A stretch of DNA of 64,000 bases from JALFST01 sp022779285 (GCA_050313895.1 JBNPMI010000004.1), one strand, 5' to 3'. Numbered from the stretch's first letter, positions 1 through 9,603 are shown. The notes: generated by a model not told the origin, from the sequence alone. Program-made: numbers and translations.

Positions 1-1565
1 CCGGCCTCCTGACGCTGCTTCGGCAAAAGATATCGTTTTGCAATTTGGAATTTTTCAACCTCGGTATATCCCGGAATGCGAATCACTTCCATGCGATCCA
101 GCAGGGGACCCGGAATCGTCTCCGTTGTATTGGCCGTGGTTAAAAACATGACCTGAGAGAGATCAAACGGAAATTCCACAAAACGGTCCTGAAAGGTTTT
201 GTTTTGCTCCGGATCCAACACCTCTAAAAGTGCGCTCGCCGGATCTCCGCGAAAGTCGCTTCCGATTTTATCCACCTCATCAAAGAGAAAGAGCGGATTC
301 ATCGTGCCTACCTTGATCATCTGCGACAGAATACGACCCGGCATGGCGCCGATATAGGTGCGACGATGCCCGCGAATTTCGGATTCGTCGGTCACCCCGC
401 CGAGTCTCATGGAGGTGAATTTGCGATTGAGCGATTTTGCGATTGAACGCGCGATGGAAGTTTTTCCCACGCCCGGCGGCCCTACAAGGCAGAGAATGGA
501 TCCCTTGGAATCCTTTCGAAGCTGACGCACCGCGATAAATTCCAAAATACGCTCTTTTACCTCTTTCAAGCCATAATGATCCCGATCCAGAATTTTGCGG
601 GATTTCGTCAGATCGGCCTGATACTTCGTATAGTGACCCCACGGCAGCTCAAACACCGTGTCCAGATAGCTGCGAATCACATTCAGCTCCGGAGACATCG
701 GAGAAACATAGCTTAATTTTTCGATCTCCTTCGCAACCTCTTCCCGGATCTCATCAGGGATATCTGATTGATGAAGCTGCATCATATAATCATCCACCAG
801 CGAATCCGGATCGCCCGTGGATTCTCCCAGCTCTTCCCGAATGATATTGAGCTGCTCACGCAATACGTATTCTTTTTGTGATTGTTGCATTCGATCCTGA
901 GCTCTTTCATGAATCTCCTGATCCAGAACAGCCAGCTGTCCCATCAGATCCAGATATTCACGAACGCGAATCAACCGCTCCGTCACATTGAGCTCCGACA
1001 GCAGCTCCAATGCCTCCTGATTTCTCAAATCCAAATGCGGTGCCAGCTCATCCGCAAGGACGCCCGGATCCTTTGAATTCGCCAACGGATAAAGGAAGCT
1101 CTCCGGAATTTGCATGGATTCCTGTAAAAACTCTTTTGCTGCGGATGCCGTAAGGCGAATCAAAAGATCCGTCCTGCGATCGGAAACAAATTTCTCCGGG
1201 TGATAGATGTACTCCAGGACCTCCGCCTCCGGATAGGGATCCGTTCGGACGATTTTCGTAAGCTCTGCACGAGAAACGCCCTCGGCAAGCACTTTACTAT
1301 ACCCCGTCGGCATACGGAATGAGCTTCGAATTGCAACAATGGTGCCGAAGGATCCGTAATCCTCCGGCTGCGGGGTCTCATTCATAGGATCCTTTTGTGT
1401 TAAAAACAGCACGCCTGTTTGATTCTTTTTTGCCCATTGAATCACTTCCTCGGCACTGTCCGATTCCACATCAAATCGTATTGTCTGACCCGGAAAAATT
1501 GTAATTGCCCTCGAAAAAATAATAGGGCGCACTGCTTTATTGATCTCGTAATACTGTGGAATCAT
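1..1565 (-). CDS. lon: ATP-dependent protease Lon (3' part off the left edge)
   Basis: Lon is a cytosolic AAA+ serine protease that degrades misfolded and regulatory proteins. Only about 521 residues from the N-terminus are in the window; the sensor region and the Ser-Lys protease domain lie beyond the left edge. The translated minus strand starts MIPQYYEINKAVRPIIF and shows a Lon N-terminal substrate-binding domain, a coiled helical region around residues 200-290, and the AAA+ Walker A GPPGVGKT followed by a Walker B-type LFLFDEVDK. The start ATG shares ATGA with the clpX stop codon (1562-1565), so translation is probably coupled to clpX. It is the last visible gene of the tig-clpP-clpX-lon operon. 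The family call is firm. Confidence 0.96.
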   Translation of the reverse strand, partial: MIPQYYEINKAVRPIIFSRAITIFPGQTIRFDVESDSAEEVIQWAKKNQTGVLFLTQKDPMNETPQPEDYGSFGTIVAIRSSFRMPTGYSKVLAEGVSRAELTKIVRTDPYPEAEVLEYIYHPEKFVSDRRTDLLIRLTASAAKEFLQESMQIPESFLYPLANSKDPGVLADELAPHLDLRNQEALELLSELNVTERLIRVREYLDLMGQLAVLDQEIHERAQDRMQQSQKEYVLREQLNIIREELGESTGDPDSLVDDYMMQLHQSDIPDEIREEVAKEIEKLSYVSPMSPELNVIRSYLDTVFELPWGHYTKYQADLTKSRKILDRDHYGLKEVKERILEFIAVRQLRKDSKGSILCLVGPPGVGKTSIARSIAKSLNRKFTSMRLGGVTDESEIRGHRRTYIGAMPGRILSQMIKVGTMNPLFLFDEVDKIGSDFRGDPASALLEVLDPEQNKTFQDRFVEFPFDLSQVMFLTTANTTETIPGPLLDRMEVIRIPGYTEVEKFQIAKRYLLPKQRQEA

Positions 1566-2839
1566 ATCTCCTCTTTTGCATGCAGGTTCATGCGCTGCTG
1601 ACCGATCACCTCATTCTCTTTTAAGATACGCGGAGATTCGTTGTTTTCTACCGACTCCTTGGTGATCACAACCTGACGTACCGCCGGATTGCCGGGAACC
1701 TTGTACATGGGCTCACGCAATATTGCCTCCATAATGGAACGCAATCCGCGTGCCCCCATCTTCCGGAGATAGCTTTTCTCGGCAATGGCCTCCAGGGCAT
1801 CCTCTTGCACCTCTAAGTCCACTCCGTCCAAACGGAATAACTCTTTATACTGCTTTACCAATGCATTTTTCGGCTCTACCAAAATGCGCTTGAGGCTGTC
1901 TACCGAAAGCTCATTTAAAGCTACAATTACGGGAATTCGTCCGATAAGCTCCGGAATTAAGCCGAATTTCATCAGATCCTCAGGAATCACCTCCGCTAAT
2001 GTCTCGGAGATCGTCTCATGGGAACGATCCGTGATCGTTTGATTAAATCCGATCGGATTCTGATCACGGCGCTTGCGGATTGTGTTTTCAATTCCTGCAA
2101 AGGCGCCGCCTACGATAAAGAGAATATTGCTGGTGTCTACGGAGATATACTCCTGCATGGGATGCTTTCTTCCCCCTTGCGGAGGTACATTGGCAACCGT
2201 TCCTTCAATCAATTTGAGCAGAGCCTGTTGAACGCCCTCGCCGCTCACATCTCTTGTAATCGACGGATTTTCCGATTTTCGTGCAATCTTATCGATTTCG
2301 TCGATATAGATGATGCCGCGCTGTGCCAGCTCCACATCATAATCCGCCGCCTGCACGAGCTTCAAAATGATGTTTTCAACGTCTTCGCCCACATATCCCG
2401 CTTCCGTCACCGTAGTGGCATCCGCAATCGCAAAGGGTACATGAAGCATCCGTGCCAGCGTCTGTGCTAAAAGCGTTTTGCCTGAACCCGTAGGCCCGAG
2501 CAGGCAAATATTGGACTTTTGAATTTCTACATCGGACTCTTCTTTGCAGTATATTCTTTTATAGTGATTATATACCGCGACCGCGAGTGTTTTCTTCGCC
2601 TCATCCTGCTCAATCACATATTCATCCAGCGCTTCCTTGATCTCAACGGGCGTCGGCAGTCCCTTGGTATTGTGCGATACGGCTTTTTCCTTGTTCTGTT
2701 CGTCCATCATCTCAGAACACAGAGCGACGCATTCGTTACAGATGAATGCGCCGCCCGGTCCTGCAAACATATGGTCGACTTCTTTGGTTGTCTTTCCGCA
2801 AAAAGAGCAGCGAGCCTGCTCTTCCTGAAAATCCGCCAT
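1562..2839 (-). CDS. clpX: ClpX, ATPase subunit of the ClpXP protease
   Basis: Unfoldase that recognises tagged substrates and threads them into ClpP. The 425-residue length is normal. An N-terminal C4 zinc finger (Cys11, 14, 34, 37) is followed by the AAA+ domain with Walker A GPTGSGKT at residues 115-122 and Walker B IYIDEIDKI near 176, then the IGF-type ClpP-contact region (NPIGFN) and the C-terminal small domain. The start is set by GGAGGACAT just before the ATG. It lies 12 bases after clpP and overlaps lon by 4 bases, so it is co-transcribed with both. Nothing looks degenerate. Confidence 0.98.
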   Translation of the reverse strand: MADFQEEQARCSFCGKTTKEVDHMFAGPGGAFICNECVALCSEMMDEQNKEKAVSHNTKGLPTPVEIKEALDEYVIEQDEAKKTLAVAVYNHYKRIYCKEESDVEIQKSNICLLGPTGSGKTLLAQTLARMLHVPFAIADATTVTEAGYVGEDVENIILKLVQAADYDVELAQRGIIYIDEIDKIARKSENPSITRDVSGEGVQQALLKLIEGTVANVPPQGGRKHPMQEYISVDTSNILFIVGGAFAGIENTIRKRRDQNPIGFNQTITDRSHETISETLAEVIPEDLMKFGLIPELIGRIPVIVALNELSVDSLKRILVEPKNALVKQYKELFRLDGVDLEVQEDALEAIAEKSYLRKMGARGLRSIMEAILREPMYKVPGNPAVRQVVITKESVENNESPRILKENEVIGQQRMNLHAKEEI

Positions 2840-2851
2840 ATGTCCTCCTAA

Positions 2852-3436
2852 TTATTTCATTGATGTGATGACCTGATCGATCAATCCATACTCCTTGGCC
2901 TCCTCTGAGGTCAGCCAATAGTTGCGGTCGGTGTCCTTTTCGACCTGTTCAAGCTTCTTATCTGTGGAATCGGCCAGTATCTGATTCAACGTCTTTTTCA
3001 TTTGCAAAATCTTGCGCGTTTCGATTTCGATATCCGATGCCTGTCCCTGGACGCCGCCCAAAACCTGGTGGATCATAATCTCTGCATTCGGAAGAGCAAA
3101 GCGCTTTCCTTTTTTTCCGGCACCCAACAAAACAGCTCCCATGCTGGCCGCCATGCCGATACAAATCGTGGAAACATCGCTTTTGATGTAATTCATCGTA
3201 TCGAAAATCGCAAGGCCCGCCGTCACCTCTCCTCCCGGCGAATTGATATAAAGCTGAATGTCTTTGTTGGGATCCTTGGATTCAAGATAAAGCAGCTGGG
3301 CAACGATAAGATTGGCCATCTGCGTTTCGATCTGTCCTGTTACAAAGATAATGCGCTCCTCCAATAAGCGGGAATAGATATCATAGGCGCGTTCACCGCG
3401 ATTCGTTTGCTCAATCACTGTTGGTACGAGTGGCAT
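2852..3436 (-). CDS. clpP: ClpP, proteolytic subunit of Clp proteases
   Basis: Self-compartmentalising serine peptidase that pairs with ClpX. With the start chosen here it is 194 residues, the usual length. The catalytic triad is visible: Ser98 in GMAASMG, His123 in IMIHQ and Asp170 before RNYW. A longer open frame reaches 3487, but the start MPLVPTVIEQ at 3436 has a good ribosome-binding site (GAAAGGACGG) and matches the canonical family N-terminus. It lies between tig (58 bases upstream) and clpX in one operon. Confidence 0.98.
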   Translation of the reverse strand: MPLVPTVIEQTNRGERAYDIYSRLLEERIIFVTGQIETQMANLIVAQLLYLESKDPNKDIQLYINSPGGEVTAGLAIFDTMNYIKSDVSTICIGMAASMGAVLLGAGKKGKRFALPNAEIMIHQVLGGVQGQASDIEIETRKILQMKKTLNQILADSTDKKLEQVEKDTDRNYWLTSEEAKEYGLIDQVITSMK

Positions 3437-3494
3437 ATTACCGTCCTTTCTGAATGCATCGGCTGAGGCTCTGATTTTCGTCCTCAAGAAAAAA

Positions 3495-4841
3495 TCAGTC
3501 CTTCTTTTCTTCGTCCGATGCCTTTTCTTCGTTTTTTTCTACCGGAGCATCTACCAGCTTGACCTGCGTCATAAGGTAGTCGATTGCTTTCTTTTTACGC
3601 ACGTCATCTGCAACAAGATGCTCATTGTTCATCTCTTTCATCCGTTTGATAAAATCTTCCGGATTCTGTGCATTATATTGCTTTGCAAGCTTTTGAAGCT
3701 CTTCGTTGATTTCCTCCTCGCTGGCTTCGAATTTCTGCTCATCTACCAGGCTTTGCAGCACCAGATCTCCTGCAACACGCGCTTCCGCCTGAGGATGATA
3801 TTGTGCACGAAGCTGCTCCATGGTCTGACCGGAATAGCGGAGGTACTGATCAAAGGGAATTCCCATCTGCTGGATTTGATTTGCCATGCTGCGGATTTCC
3901 ACTTCAACCTGTTCATCAATCATGGAATGAGGCACATGAACATCGGAAATTTCCACGAGCTTGCGCACCGCATCATTTTCCTGCATTGCCTTTGCATTTT
4001 CATCTGCGCGCTCCTGAAGCTGTTTCTTAACGGAGTCACGGTATTCTGCAAATGTATCAAATTCAGATACATCCTGGGCAAATTCATCATCCGCCTCCGG
4101 GAGCTCTTTTTCCTGAATCTCTTGAAGCTTCGTTGCAAATACCGCCGCTTTTCCGGCAAGCTTTTTCTCGTGATAATCCTCCGGGAATGTAACATTGACA
4201 TCAAATGCATCCCCCTGATTATGTCCTGCGATCTGATCTTCAAATCCCGGAATAAAAGTTCCGGAGCCCAGAACAAGATCCTGCTTTTCAGCACTTCCGC
4301 CTTCAAACGCCACACCGTCCACAGTTCCATTGTAGTCGATCGTAACCGTGTCTCCGTTTTGTGCCGCACGATCCGTAACCGGCTTCATGATGGAATTTTT
4401 TTCTCTCTCATGGAGAATCTCATGATCTATCTGCTCATCGGTAACCTCGTTATTTGCGCGCGTCACCTCCATGCCGTGATAATCGCCGAGCGCCGGGTGA
4501 GGCATGGTGTCCACCGAAATTTCCAACACGATGGGCTTTGTCTTTTCCAACTCCTTGACATCCACATCGGGGCGGCCTACCACCTCCAGCTTGAGCTCTT
4601 CCGTTGCGGCATCCAACACATCGGGAAGCAGCGCATTCAGTGCCTCATCGTAAAAAACGCCCTCGCCATAGTTCATTTCAATAATTTTACGAGGAGCATG
4701 ACCCTTGCGAAATCCCGGGATGCTAAAGCGGCCACGATTTTTCTTGAATGCGTCGTTGAGTGCATTTTCAAAGGCCGGCCATTCAATTTCCGCCGTGTAT
4801 ACCGCTTTGTCGTTCTCATGTGAAATCAGTTTTGCTGTCAT
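3495..4841 (-). CDS. tig: Trigger factor, ribosome-associated chaperone and prolyl isomerase
   Basis: Binds ribosomal protein L23 at the exit tunnel and shields nascent chains. The 448-residue protein has the ribosome-binding signature GFRKGHAP in the N-terminal domain, a central FKBP-type isomerase domain (GDTVTIDYNGTVDG) and a long helical C-terminal domain ending in an acidic, Lys-rich tail. The start at 4841 (MTAKLISHEN) is preferred over an ATG at 4856 because the upstream ATG lies inside the ribosome-binding site GAAGGAG. It is the first gene of the tig-clpP-clpX-lon operon, with a promoter immediately upstream. Confidence 0.97.
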   Translation of the reverse strand: MTAKLISHENDKAVYTAEIEWPAFENALNDAFKKNRGRFSIPGFRKGHAPRKIIEMNYGEGVFYDEALNALLPDVLDAATEELKLEVVGRPDVDVKELEKTKPIVLEISVDTMPHPALGDYHGMEVTRANNEVTDEQIDHEILHEREKNSIMKPVTDRAAQNGDTVTIDYNGTVDGVAFEGGSAEKQDLVLGSGTFIPGFEDQIAGHNQGDAFDVNVTFPEDYHEKKLAGKAAVFATKLQEIQEKELPEADDEFAQDVSEFDTFAEYRDSVKKQLQERADENAKAMQENDAVRKLVEISDVHVPHSMIDEQVEVEIRSMANQIQQMGIPFDQYLRYSGQTMEQLRAQYHPQAEARVAGDLVLQSLVDEQKFEASEEEINEELQKLAKQYNAQNPEDFIKRMKEMNNEHLVADDVRKKKAIDYLMTQVKLVDAPVEKNEEKASDEEKKD

Positions 4842-4882
4842 TCTTTTCTCCTTCATATCCTAAATATGCACATTATTTCAGT

Positions 4883-4890
4883 ATTATACC
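4883..4890 (-). promoter_or_regulatory. Extended -10 promoter of the tig-clpPX-lon operon
   Basis: On the minus strand TGGTATAAT gives a perfect -10 (TATAAT at 4883-4888) with the TGn extension. No good -35 is seen at 17 bases. The predicted transcript would start about 35 bases before the tig ATG. I see no CIRCE or CtsR-type operator here. Confidence 0.6.
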
Positions 4891-4964
4891 ACAATTTTCT
4901 CTATTGAAACGATATCGCCTCTCCTGAACGAAATTCTGCTGTCAGGTAAGCAGCCGCAGCGGAT

Positions 4965-5000
4965 AGAAAAACAGCCCCGATTTGCTCGGCGCTGTTTTCT
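4965..5000 (-). terminator. Intrinsic terminator after degV
   Basis: On the minus strand an 11-base stem (AGAAAACAGC paired with GCTGTTTTTCT, one bulge) encloses a smaller CCGA/TCGG stem, and the 3' arm runs into a T-rich tract. It ends the glmM-cca-degV operon and separates it from the tig promoter. Confidence 0.75.
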
Positions 5001-5008
5001 GTTTTTCC

Positions 5009-5836
5009 TTAGAAAGCTACGACAATGCCGCCTTGATTCGCATAAACGGTTGTGATACCGCCTGCTTCACAAATCTCAATCTTATGAAACAGATTGTGTC
5101 CCCTTACCATTTCCCGGACTTTTTCCGCACGCGGGAGATTGTTGACATGAGAAATATAAAGAGTGCGCTCGGAAAAATCGATATTGGCATTGATGATATG
5201 CGACACCAGACATTTGATGGCAGAGTTGATACCCCGTCTCAGATCCCGAATCGCAATGGTTCCTTCGTCTCCTGCGCAAATCGGAACAATGGACAGAAGA
5301 GAGGCTGCTTTCACAGCAAGCTTGGGCATTCTTCCCGACTTTGTCAACGTAGACAGATCCTCCAATACAAAGAATGTGTGAAGCTTATTTCGAAACTCCT
5401 CTCCCCGGCACACGATCTCGTCGAAGTCCACCTTTTCGGAAATCCATTGACGAATTTTTTCTACAAGAGAGACCTCAGCCGGCCCTTCTGACCAGGAGTC
5501 GAACACGTGAATTTTTTTGCCCTCCTCCATCAGCTCCTTTGCCGCAAAGACCGCATTTGAATAAGTGCTGGAAAGCTTGCTCGAGCACGTCACGATAAAC
5601 GCCTCCATAGAGTTGCCTACCGCCTCCATAAAGCTTCCCGGAGAAACTGCTGCCGTCTTGGCGATCGACTCATCTTCCTTGATATTCTGAATCAGATCCA
5701 CAGTATCCAGCGAGCCGTCATCAAAAAAATCCTTGCCGTTCACACTGATATAGAGCGGAACGCGAGTCACATCTGTCCATGCATCGACAACCTTTCCCGT
5801 GTCACAGGCGCCATCCACAATAATTTTCGGAATCAT
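5009..5836 (-). CDS. DegV family fatty-acid-binding protein
   Basis: A 275-residue DegV/FakB-type protein. The family binds a fatty acid in a two-domain EDD fold, and several members present it to the kinase FakA for phospholipid synthesis. The sequence opens with the strand and Asp of the family (IIVDGACDTG) and has the ligand-contact region KTAAVSPGSF near residue 60 and the conserved RDLRRG segment. It lacks a neighbouring fakA and overlaps the cca stop by 4 bases (ATGA at 5833-5836), so it is the last gene of glmM-cca-degV. Its substrate cannot be read from sequence. Confidence 0.88.
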   Translation of the reverse strand: MIPKIIVDGACDTGKVVDAWTDVTRVPLYISVNGKDFFDDGSLDTVDLIQNIKEDESIAKTAAVSPGSFMEAVGNSMEAFIVTCSSKLSSTYSNAVFAAKELMEEGKKIHVFDSWSEGPAEVSLVEKIRQWISEKVDFDEIVCRGEEFRNKLHTFFVLEDLSTLTKSGRMPKLAVKAASLLSIVPICAGDEGTIAIRDLRRGINSAIKCLVSHIINANIDFSERTLYISHVNNLPRAEKVREMVRGHNLFHKIEICEAGGITTVYANQGGIVVAF

Positions 5837-7074
5837 CTCCCTTGTTCCTTTCTTTGAACCGCTTTTTCTAAAAGTACAGCCTCGGTATTTGCAATTCGGC
5901 CTTCTACCACCTCTTCAAGCAGAAATGCGAGGGTGTCACCGATCCCCTTACCCGGAGAAAAACCCGCAGCTAAAAGATCCTTGCCGGAAACGGCTAAATC
6001 CCGAATGGAAATCGGCAGCTTCTTCTCTTTAATTATATCCATGTTACGGAGAAAAATGTTCAACATCTGTGCCAAATTTTCGCAGTTTTCTCCCTCGCTC
6101 TGTCGCCATTGAAGCACGCCTTCATAAAAGGCTAAAATTTCCCCGGCTCTCTTGCCCCATTTTCCCAGCGTGCGCTGTGTATCCGCCAAAGAGCTTGGCA
6201 GGGGAACCTTCGATTCTTCCAATATTGTACTGACGCCATGCATCCTTTCCCCGGATGCACGCAGCCGCTTGAGAATTTTTTTAGAGACTCCTGGCGCATC
6301 CGGTACTTGAAAAAACAGTCCGGCCCAACGCAGATTCGGATTCGGCGGTAAAATTTTCAATAATTTTTCATACGATGGAAAGAGTACGAGCTCCGGGATC
6401 AGATCCGACAGCAAGCCCGTGTTCTCCAAAAGGCTGATCGCCTCTCCCGCATGCTCACCGGACATCATGCGTTCCATCTCATCAAAGCATCGTTCCACAG
6501 AGACAAGACGAATTCTCTTATGATGGACTTGAATGGCATGAAAAAGATCCTTGTCCAAGGTCAGTGCAAACCGTGCCGCAAAGCGGACGGCTCGCATCAT
6601 ACGGAGCGCATCCTCCGCGATACGCTCCTCCGCATTGCCCACAGCGCAAAGCCGGCCCTCCGACAAATCCCTCTGTCCTCCGAAAAGGTCCAGCAACCCT
6701 CGCTCCGGATGCCATGCCATTGCATTCATCGTAAAATCGCGCCGCATCAGATCGTCTTCAATATGCTTGGAAAATTCAATTTCATCGGGGTGTCTTCCAT
6801 CCCGATAATCGCCTTCTGCACGGTACGTCGTGATTTCATATACGTTCTCATGATAAATCACACGAATCGTGCCATATGCTCTGCCGACGTCAATCGTCCG
6901 GAGATCCGGGAAAATCTCACAAATTTGGCCGGGATGAGCATCGGTGGTCAGATCCACATCATGAGCAGGCAATCCCAGCAGCTGATCGCGTACAGCGCCG
7001 CCCACGACCCACGCCTCATATCCACGGCTCTCGATTCGCCGGAGCAGACCGATGACATCTTCTGAAAACCTCAA
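5833..7074 (-). CDS. cca: CCA tRNA nucleotidyltransferase
   Basis: Adds or repairs the 3'-CCA of tRNAs (a class II nucleotidyltransferase related to poly(A) polymerase). The 413-residue protein carries the N-terminal motif GGAVRDQLLG, the metal-binding Asp pair in HDVDLTTDA, and RRDFTMNAMA followed by the helical neck domain. The C-terminal half is more divergent. It overlaps glmM by 4 bases at its start and degV by 4 bases at its end, so the three genes are translationally coupled. Poly(A) polymerase activity is a less likely alternative in this phylum. Confidence 0.93.
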   Translation of the reverse strand: MRFSEDVIGLLRRIESRGYEAWVVGGAVRDQLLGLPAHDVDLTTDAHPGQICEIFPDLRTIDVGRAYGTIRVIYHENVYEITTYRAEGDYRDGRHPDEIEFSKHIEDDLMRRDFTMNAMAWHPERGLLDLFGGQRDLSEGRLCAVGNAEERIAEDALRMMRAVRFAARFALTLDKDLFHAIQVHHKRIRLVSVERCFDEMERMMSGEHAGEAISLLENTGLLSDLIPELVLFPSYEKLLKILPPNPNLRWAGLFFQVPDAPGVSKKILKRLRASGERMHGVSTILEESKVPLPSSLADTQRTLGKWGKRAGEILAFYEGVLQWRQSEGENCENLAQMLNIFLRNMDIIKEKKLPISIRDLAVSGKDLLAAGFSPGKGIGDTLAFLLEEVVEGRIANTEAVLLEKAVQRKEQGR

Positions 7075-8447
7075 GCCATTAACCCCGCTTCCGCAATGGC
7101 GGAAATAATATCCTCCACTGCCCTTTCACATGTTGCGGCATCAAGATGCTCCGCCATCACACGAAGCACAGGCTCCGTTCCGGAAGGACGCACAACCGTT
7201 CGGCCATCCTCTCCCAATGTCACATTCACCTGATCAATGCGCTCTTTTACGTGCGCATTGCCGAGAACCGCCTCCTTATCCTTGACGCGGACATTTTTCA
7301 ATACCTGCGGATAGCGAACAAAATCGGAATGTAAGGATGCCAGGTCGGTTTTCAGCTCGACCATGGTTTCTGTGACACGCAATGCCGTTAATACGCCATC
7401 CCCCGTAGTCGCATATTTGGAGAAAATAATGTGTCCGGATTGCTCTCCGCCGATGGCATACCCATGCTCCAGCATCTCTGCCGCCACATATTTATCGCCT
7501 ACAGGTGTTTTTACGGATTGAATGCCGATCCGTTCCAATGCCTTATAAAGTCCGAAATTGGACATGATTGTTGTCACCGCCATGTTTTGCGGAAGCTGAC
7601 CCATTTCCTTCATGTTGGCCGCACAAAGATAGATAATCGCATCTCCGTCCACAACCTCTCCATGATTATCGACGGCGATACAGCGATCCGCATCGCCGTC
7701 AAAGGCAAAACCGCAATCCAGCTTTTCCCTCTTGACAAGCGCCACAAGTCCTTCGATATGAGTGGAGCCCGCTTCCAGGTTAATATTCAAACCGTCGGGG
7801 CGATCATTGATCACAACGGTTTCCGCGCCAAGCGCATCAAAAACATTTTTAGCAATGGTAAACGCTGCGCCGTTGGCACAGTCCAGCCCGATGCGCAGTC
7901 TTTTAAAGGATCTTCTCACCGTCTGCATCAGATATCCTATATAGCGATTTCTGCCAAAGGTATAATCGCTGACCATGCCGATTTTTTCACGTGTTGCCAG
8001 TGGAAGATCATCCTTTTCACGATCGATATATTCTTCAATCCTTTCCAGAATCTCCTCATCCATTTTTGCGCCGTCCGGCCCGATGATTTTGATTCCATTG
8101 TCGTAATATGGATTGTGGCTTGCGGAAATCATGATGCCACAGGAAAAATCATCCGCACGCACTGCATAGGAGACGCTTGGCGTTGTTGTAACATGCATGA
8201 GATAGGCATCCGCTCCACTTGTTGTAATTCCCGTTGCTAAAGCATTTTCATACATATAACTGGATCGGCGCGTATCCTTTCCGATTACAATCGGGGCACG
8301 CTCCGGCAGACTTCTGCCGCGCTCTCTCTTTTTTTCCAGCTCCTCCTGGTAATAGTGACCCAAAAAACGACCGATGCGATAGGCGTGCTCCGCCGTCAGG
8401 TCCATATTTGCCTCTCCGCGAAAGCCGTCCGTACCGAAGTATTTCAT
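7071..8447 (-). CDS. glmM: Phosphoglucosamine mutase
   Basis: Converts glucosamine-6-phosphate to glucosamine-1-phosphate on the way to UDP-GlcNAc, the precursor for peptidoglycan and for the surface polysaccharide encoded later in the window. The 458 residues start MKYFGTDGFRGEAN. The phosphoserine loop ISASHNP (Ser110), the metal loop DGDADR and the C-terminal sugar-phosphate loop RPSGTEP are all intact. It is the first gene of the glmM-cca-degV operon, with its promoter about 30 bases upstream. Confidence 0.97.
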   Translation of the reverse strand: MKYFGTDGFRGEANMDLTAEHAYRIGRFLGHYYQEELEKKRERGRSLPERAPIVIGKDTRRSSYMYENALATGITTSGADAYLMHVTTTPSVSYAVRADDFSCGIMISASHNPYYDNGIKIIGPDGAKMDEEILERIEEYIDREKDDLPLATREKIGMVSDYTFGRNRYIGYLMQTVRRSFKRLRIGLDCANGAAFTIAKNVFDALGAETVVINDRPDGLNINLEAGSTHIEGLVALVKREKLDCGFAFDGDADRCIAVDNHGEVVDGDAIIYLCAANMKEMGQLPQNMAVTTIMSNFGLYKALERIGIQSVKTPVGDKYVAAEMLEHGYAIGGEQSGHIIFSKYATTGDGVLTALRVTETMVELKTDLASLHSDFVRYPQVLKNVRVKDKEAVLGNAHVKERIDQVNVTLGEDGRTVVRPSGTEPVLRVMAEHLDAATCERAVEDIISAIAEAGLMA

Positions 8448-8476
8448 GGTTCCCTCCTCATAGAATTCCTATTTTA

Positions 8477-8506
8477 ATGATAATGATGTCACGGAAGCAA
8501 TGTCAA
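8477..8506 (-). promoter_or_regulatory. Sigma-A-type promoter of glmM-cca-degV
   Basis: Minus strand: -35 TTGACA (8501-8506), an 18-base spacer and -10 TATCAT (8477-8482). It lies directly before the glmM ribosome-binding site and after the terminator of the upstream gene. Confidence 0.7.
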
Positions 8507-8515
8507 GAAAAACAA

Positions 8516-8542
8516 AAAGGAGCCGCACCGGCGAACTCCTTT
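8516..8542 (-). terminator. Intrinsic terminator of the G5/3D protein gene
   Basis: Minus strand: AAAGGAG...CTCCTTT arms with an inner CGC-CGGT-GCG stem, followed by TTTTGTTTTTC. Confidence 0.8.
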
Positions 8543-8578
8543 CGAATCTGTTTTATGGATTTTCAACTTCCCATCCGA

Positions 8579-9541
8579 TTATCGAATATATACATCCAGA
8601 TGATTTCCTGTGGTTCCGCGATCATATATTTTTCCCAATGCGCCGAATGGTGTTGGATAAACCGTTCCCATTGCCGCACTGCCTGCCAAAACAATATATC
8701 CGTCGCCGTCACAAACATACCCGTCGGCATTGATATGACGTCCCGGAATGCGCAGGCCGCCGCCCGGAAGCACACTTTGCGAATAATACGTGTACTTGTA
8801 TCCCGAATAATTTACCACTCCCTGAAATCGAAATTGTGCAAGAGAATAGAGCTTCTCCGACTTTGGCGCCGTCTTGGTTCCCTTTGCGATTACCTCGGTT
8901 ACCGGCTCTTGAGTGACGGTATCGGAAACGACCTCCGTAGAGATCACCTCACCGTTTTTCGTAGTGGTTGCCGTAACAATCTCACGAGTACCACTGACAC
9001 CTTCCGTAACAACCCGGGTGTCACCGGCAAAAAGAGAATCATCCGAAACCGTCTTCGTTTCATAGTCCACGGGTTGATTTTCGCTGGTCGTCGTCGTCTC
9101 ATAGCGATCGATGACAATGACATCTCCTTCTTTCAACGCGGCACTTCGTGCAGGCTCAATAGTATCATCCTGATTCAAGGTGATATTTTGTTCCTGTAAA
9201 AGCTCGCCGACATTCGTTGCCAATGTGTCCAGGATTCGATCAACACCTGCATCCCTGATTGTGATCGTTTTGAGGGTGCGAACGCTGAGCTCCATGCCGT
9301 CCTCAACCTTGTTATCCAATGCAGTTGTAGATTCTGCGCCTTCTAAATCCGTATATCCGCTCTTCAAAAGAGCCTCCCGGATATTTTTTTCTGTGGTAAA
9401 AAGCTCTGCCCTTGTGCCGTCAATTGTCAGATCAATTTCCTTTGGTCTCTGAGCATATGCCCATGACCCGGTAATACAGCTGATAACGAGGATGCCCGCC
9501 ATCAGGCGCAGCTGCCCCTTAAGTAGCTTTTTTATTTGCAT
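8579..9541 (-). CDS. Secreted DUF348/G5/3D-domain cell-wall protein (YabE-like)
   Basis: A 320-residue exported protein of the YabE/resuscitation-promoting-factor type, expected to act on or bind peptidoglycan. The order is: an N-terminal signal or membrane segment (LRLMAGILVISCITGSWAYA), two DUF348 repeats (about 37-78 and 92-130), a Thr/Val-rich G5 domain (about 150-215), and a C-terminal 3D-like domain ending GTTGNHLDVYIR. The 3D region is a variant, with HINADGYVCDGDGY in place of the more common 3D opening. A strong GGGAGG precedes the ATG. It is transcribed alone, between its own promoter and terminator. Catalytic activity (lytic transglycosylase-like) is an inference from the family. 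Confidence 0.85.
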   Translation of the reverse strand: MQIKKLLKGQLRLMAGILVISCITGSWAYAQRPKEIDLTIDGTRAELFTTEKNIREALLKSGYTDLEGAESTTALDNKVEDGMELSVRTLKTITIRDAGVDRILDTLATNVGELLQEQNITLNQDDTIEPARSAALKEGDVIVIDRYETTTTSENQPVDYETKTVSDDSLFAGDTRVVTEGVSGTREIVTATTTKNGEVISTEVVSDTVTQEPVTEVIAKGTKTAPKSEKLYSLAQFRFQGVVNYSGYKYTYYSQSVLPGGGLRIPGRHINADGYVCDGDGYIVLAGSAAMGTVYPTPFGALGKIYDRGTTGNHLDVYIR

Positions 9542-9603
9542 ATAGCCTCCCTAAAAAAGTGCTTGTCTATGATTTTTGTTCTGTAACATTGTCACGGTGC
9601 GTT

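Noticed and set aside
3618..4823. 401-codon plus-strand open frame
   Set aside because: Antisense to trigger factor in full, no domain, and no ribosome-binding site; the minus-strand protein is a clear family member.
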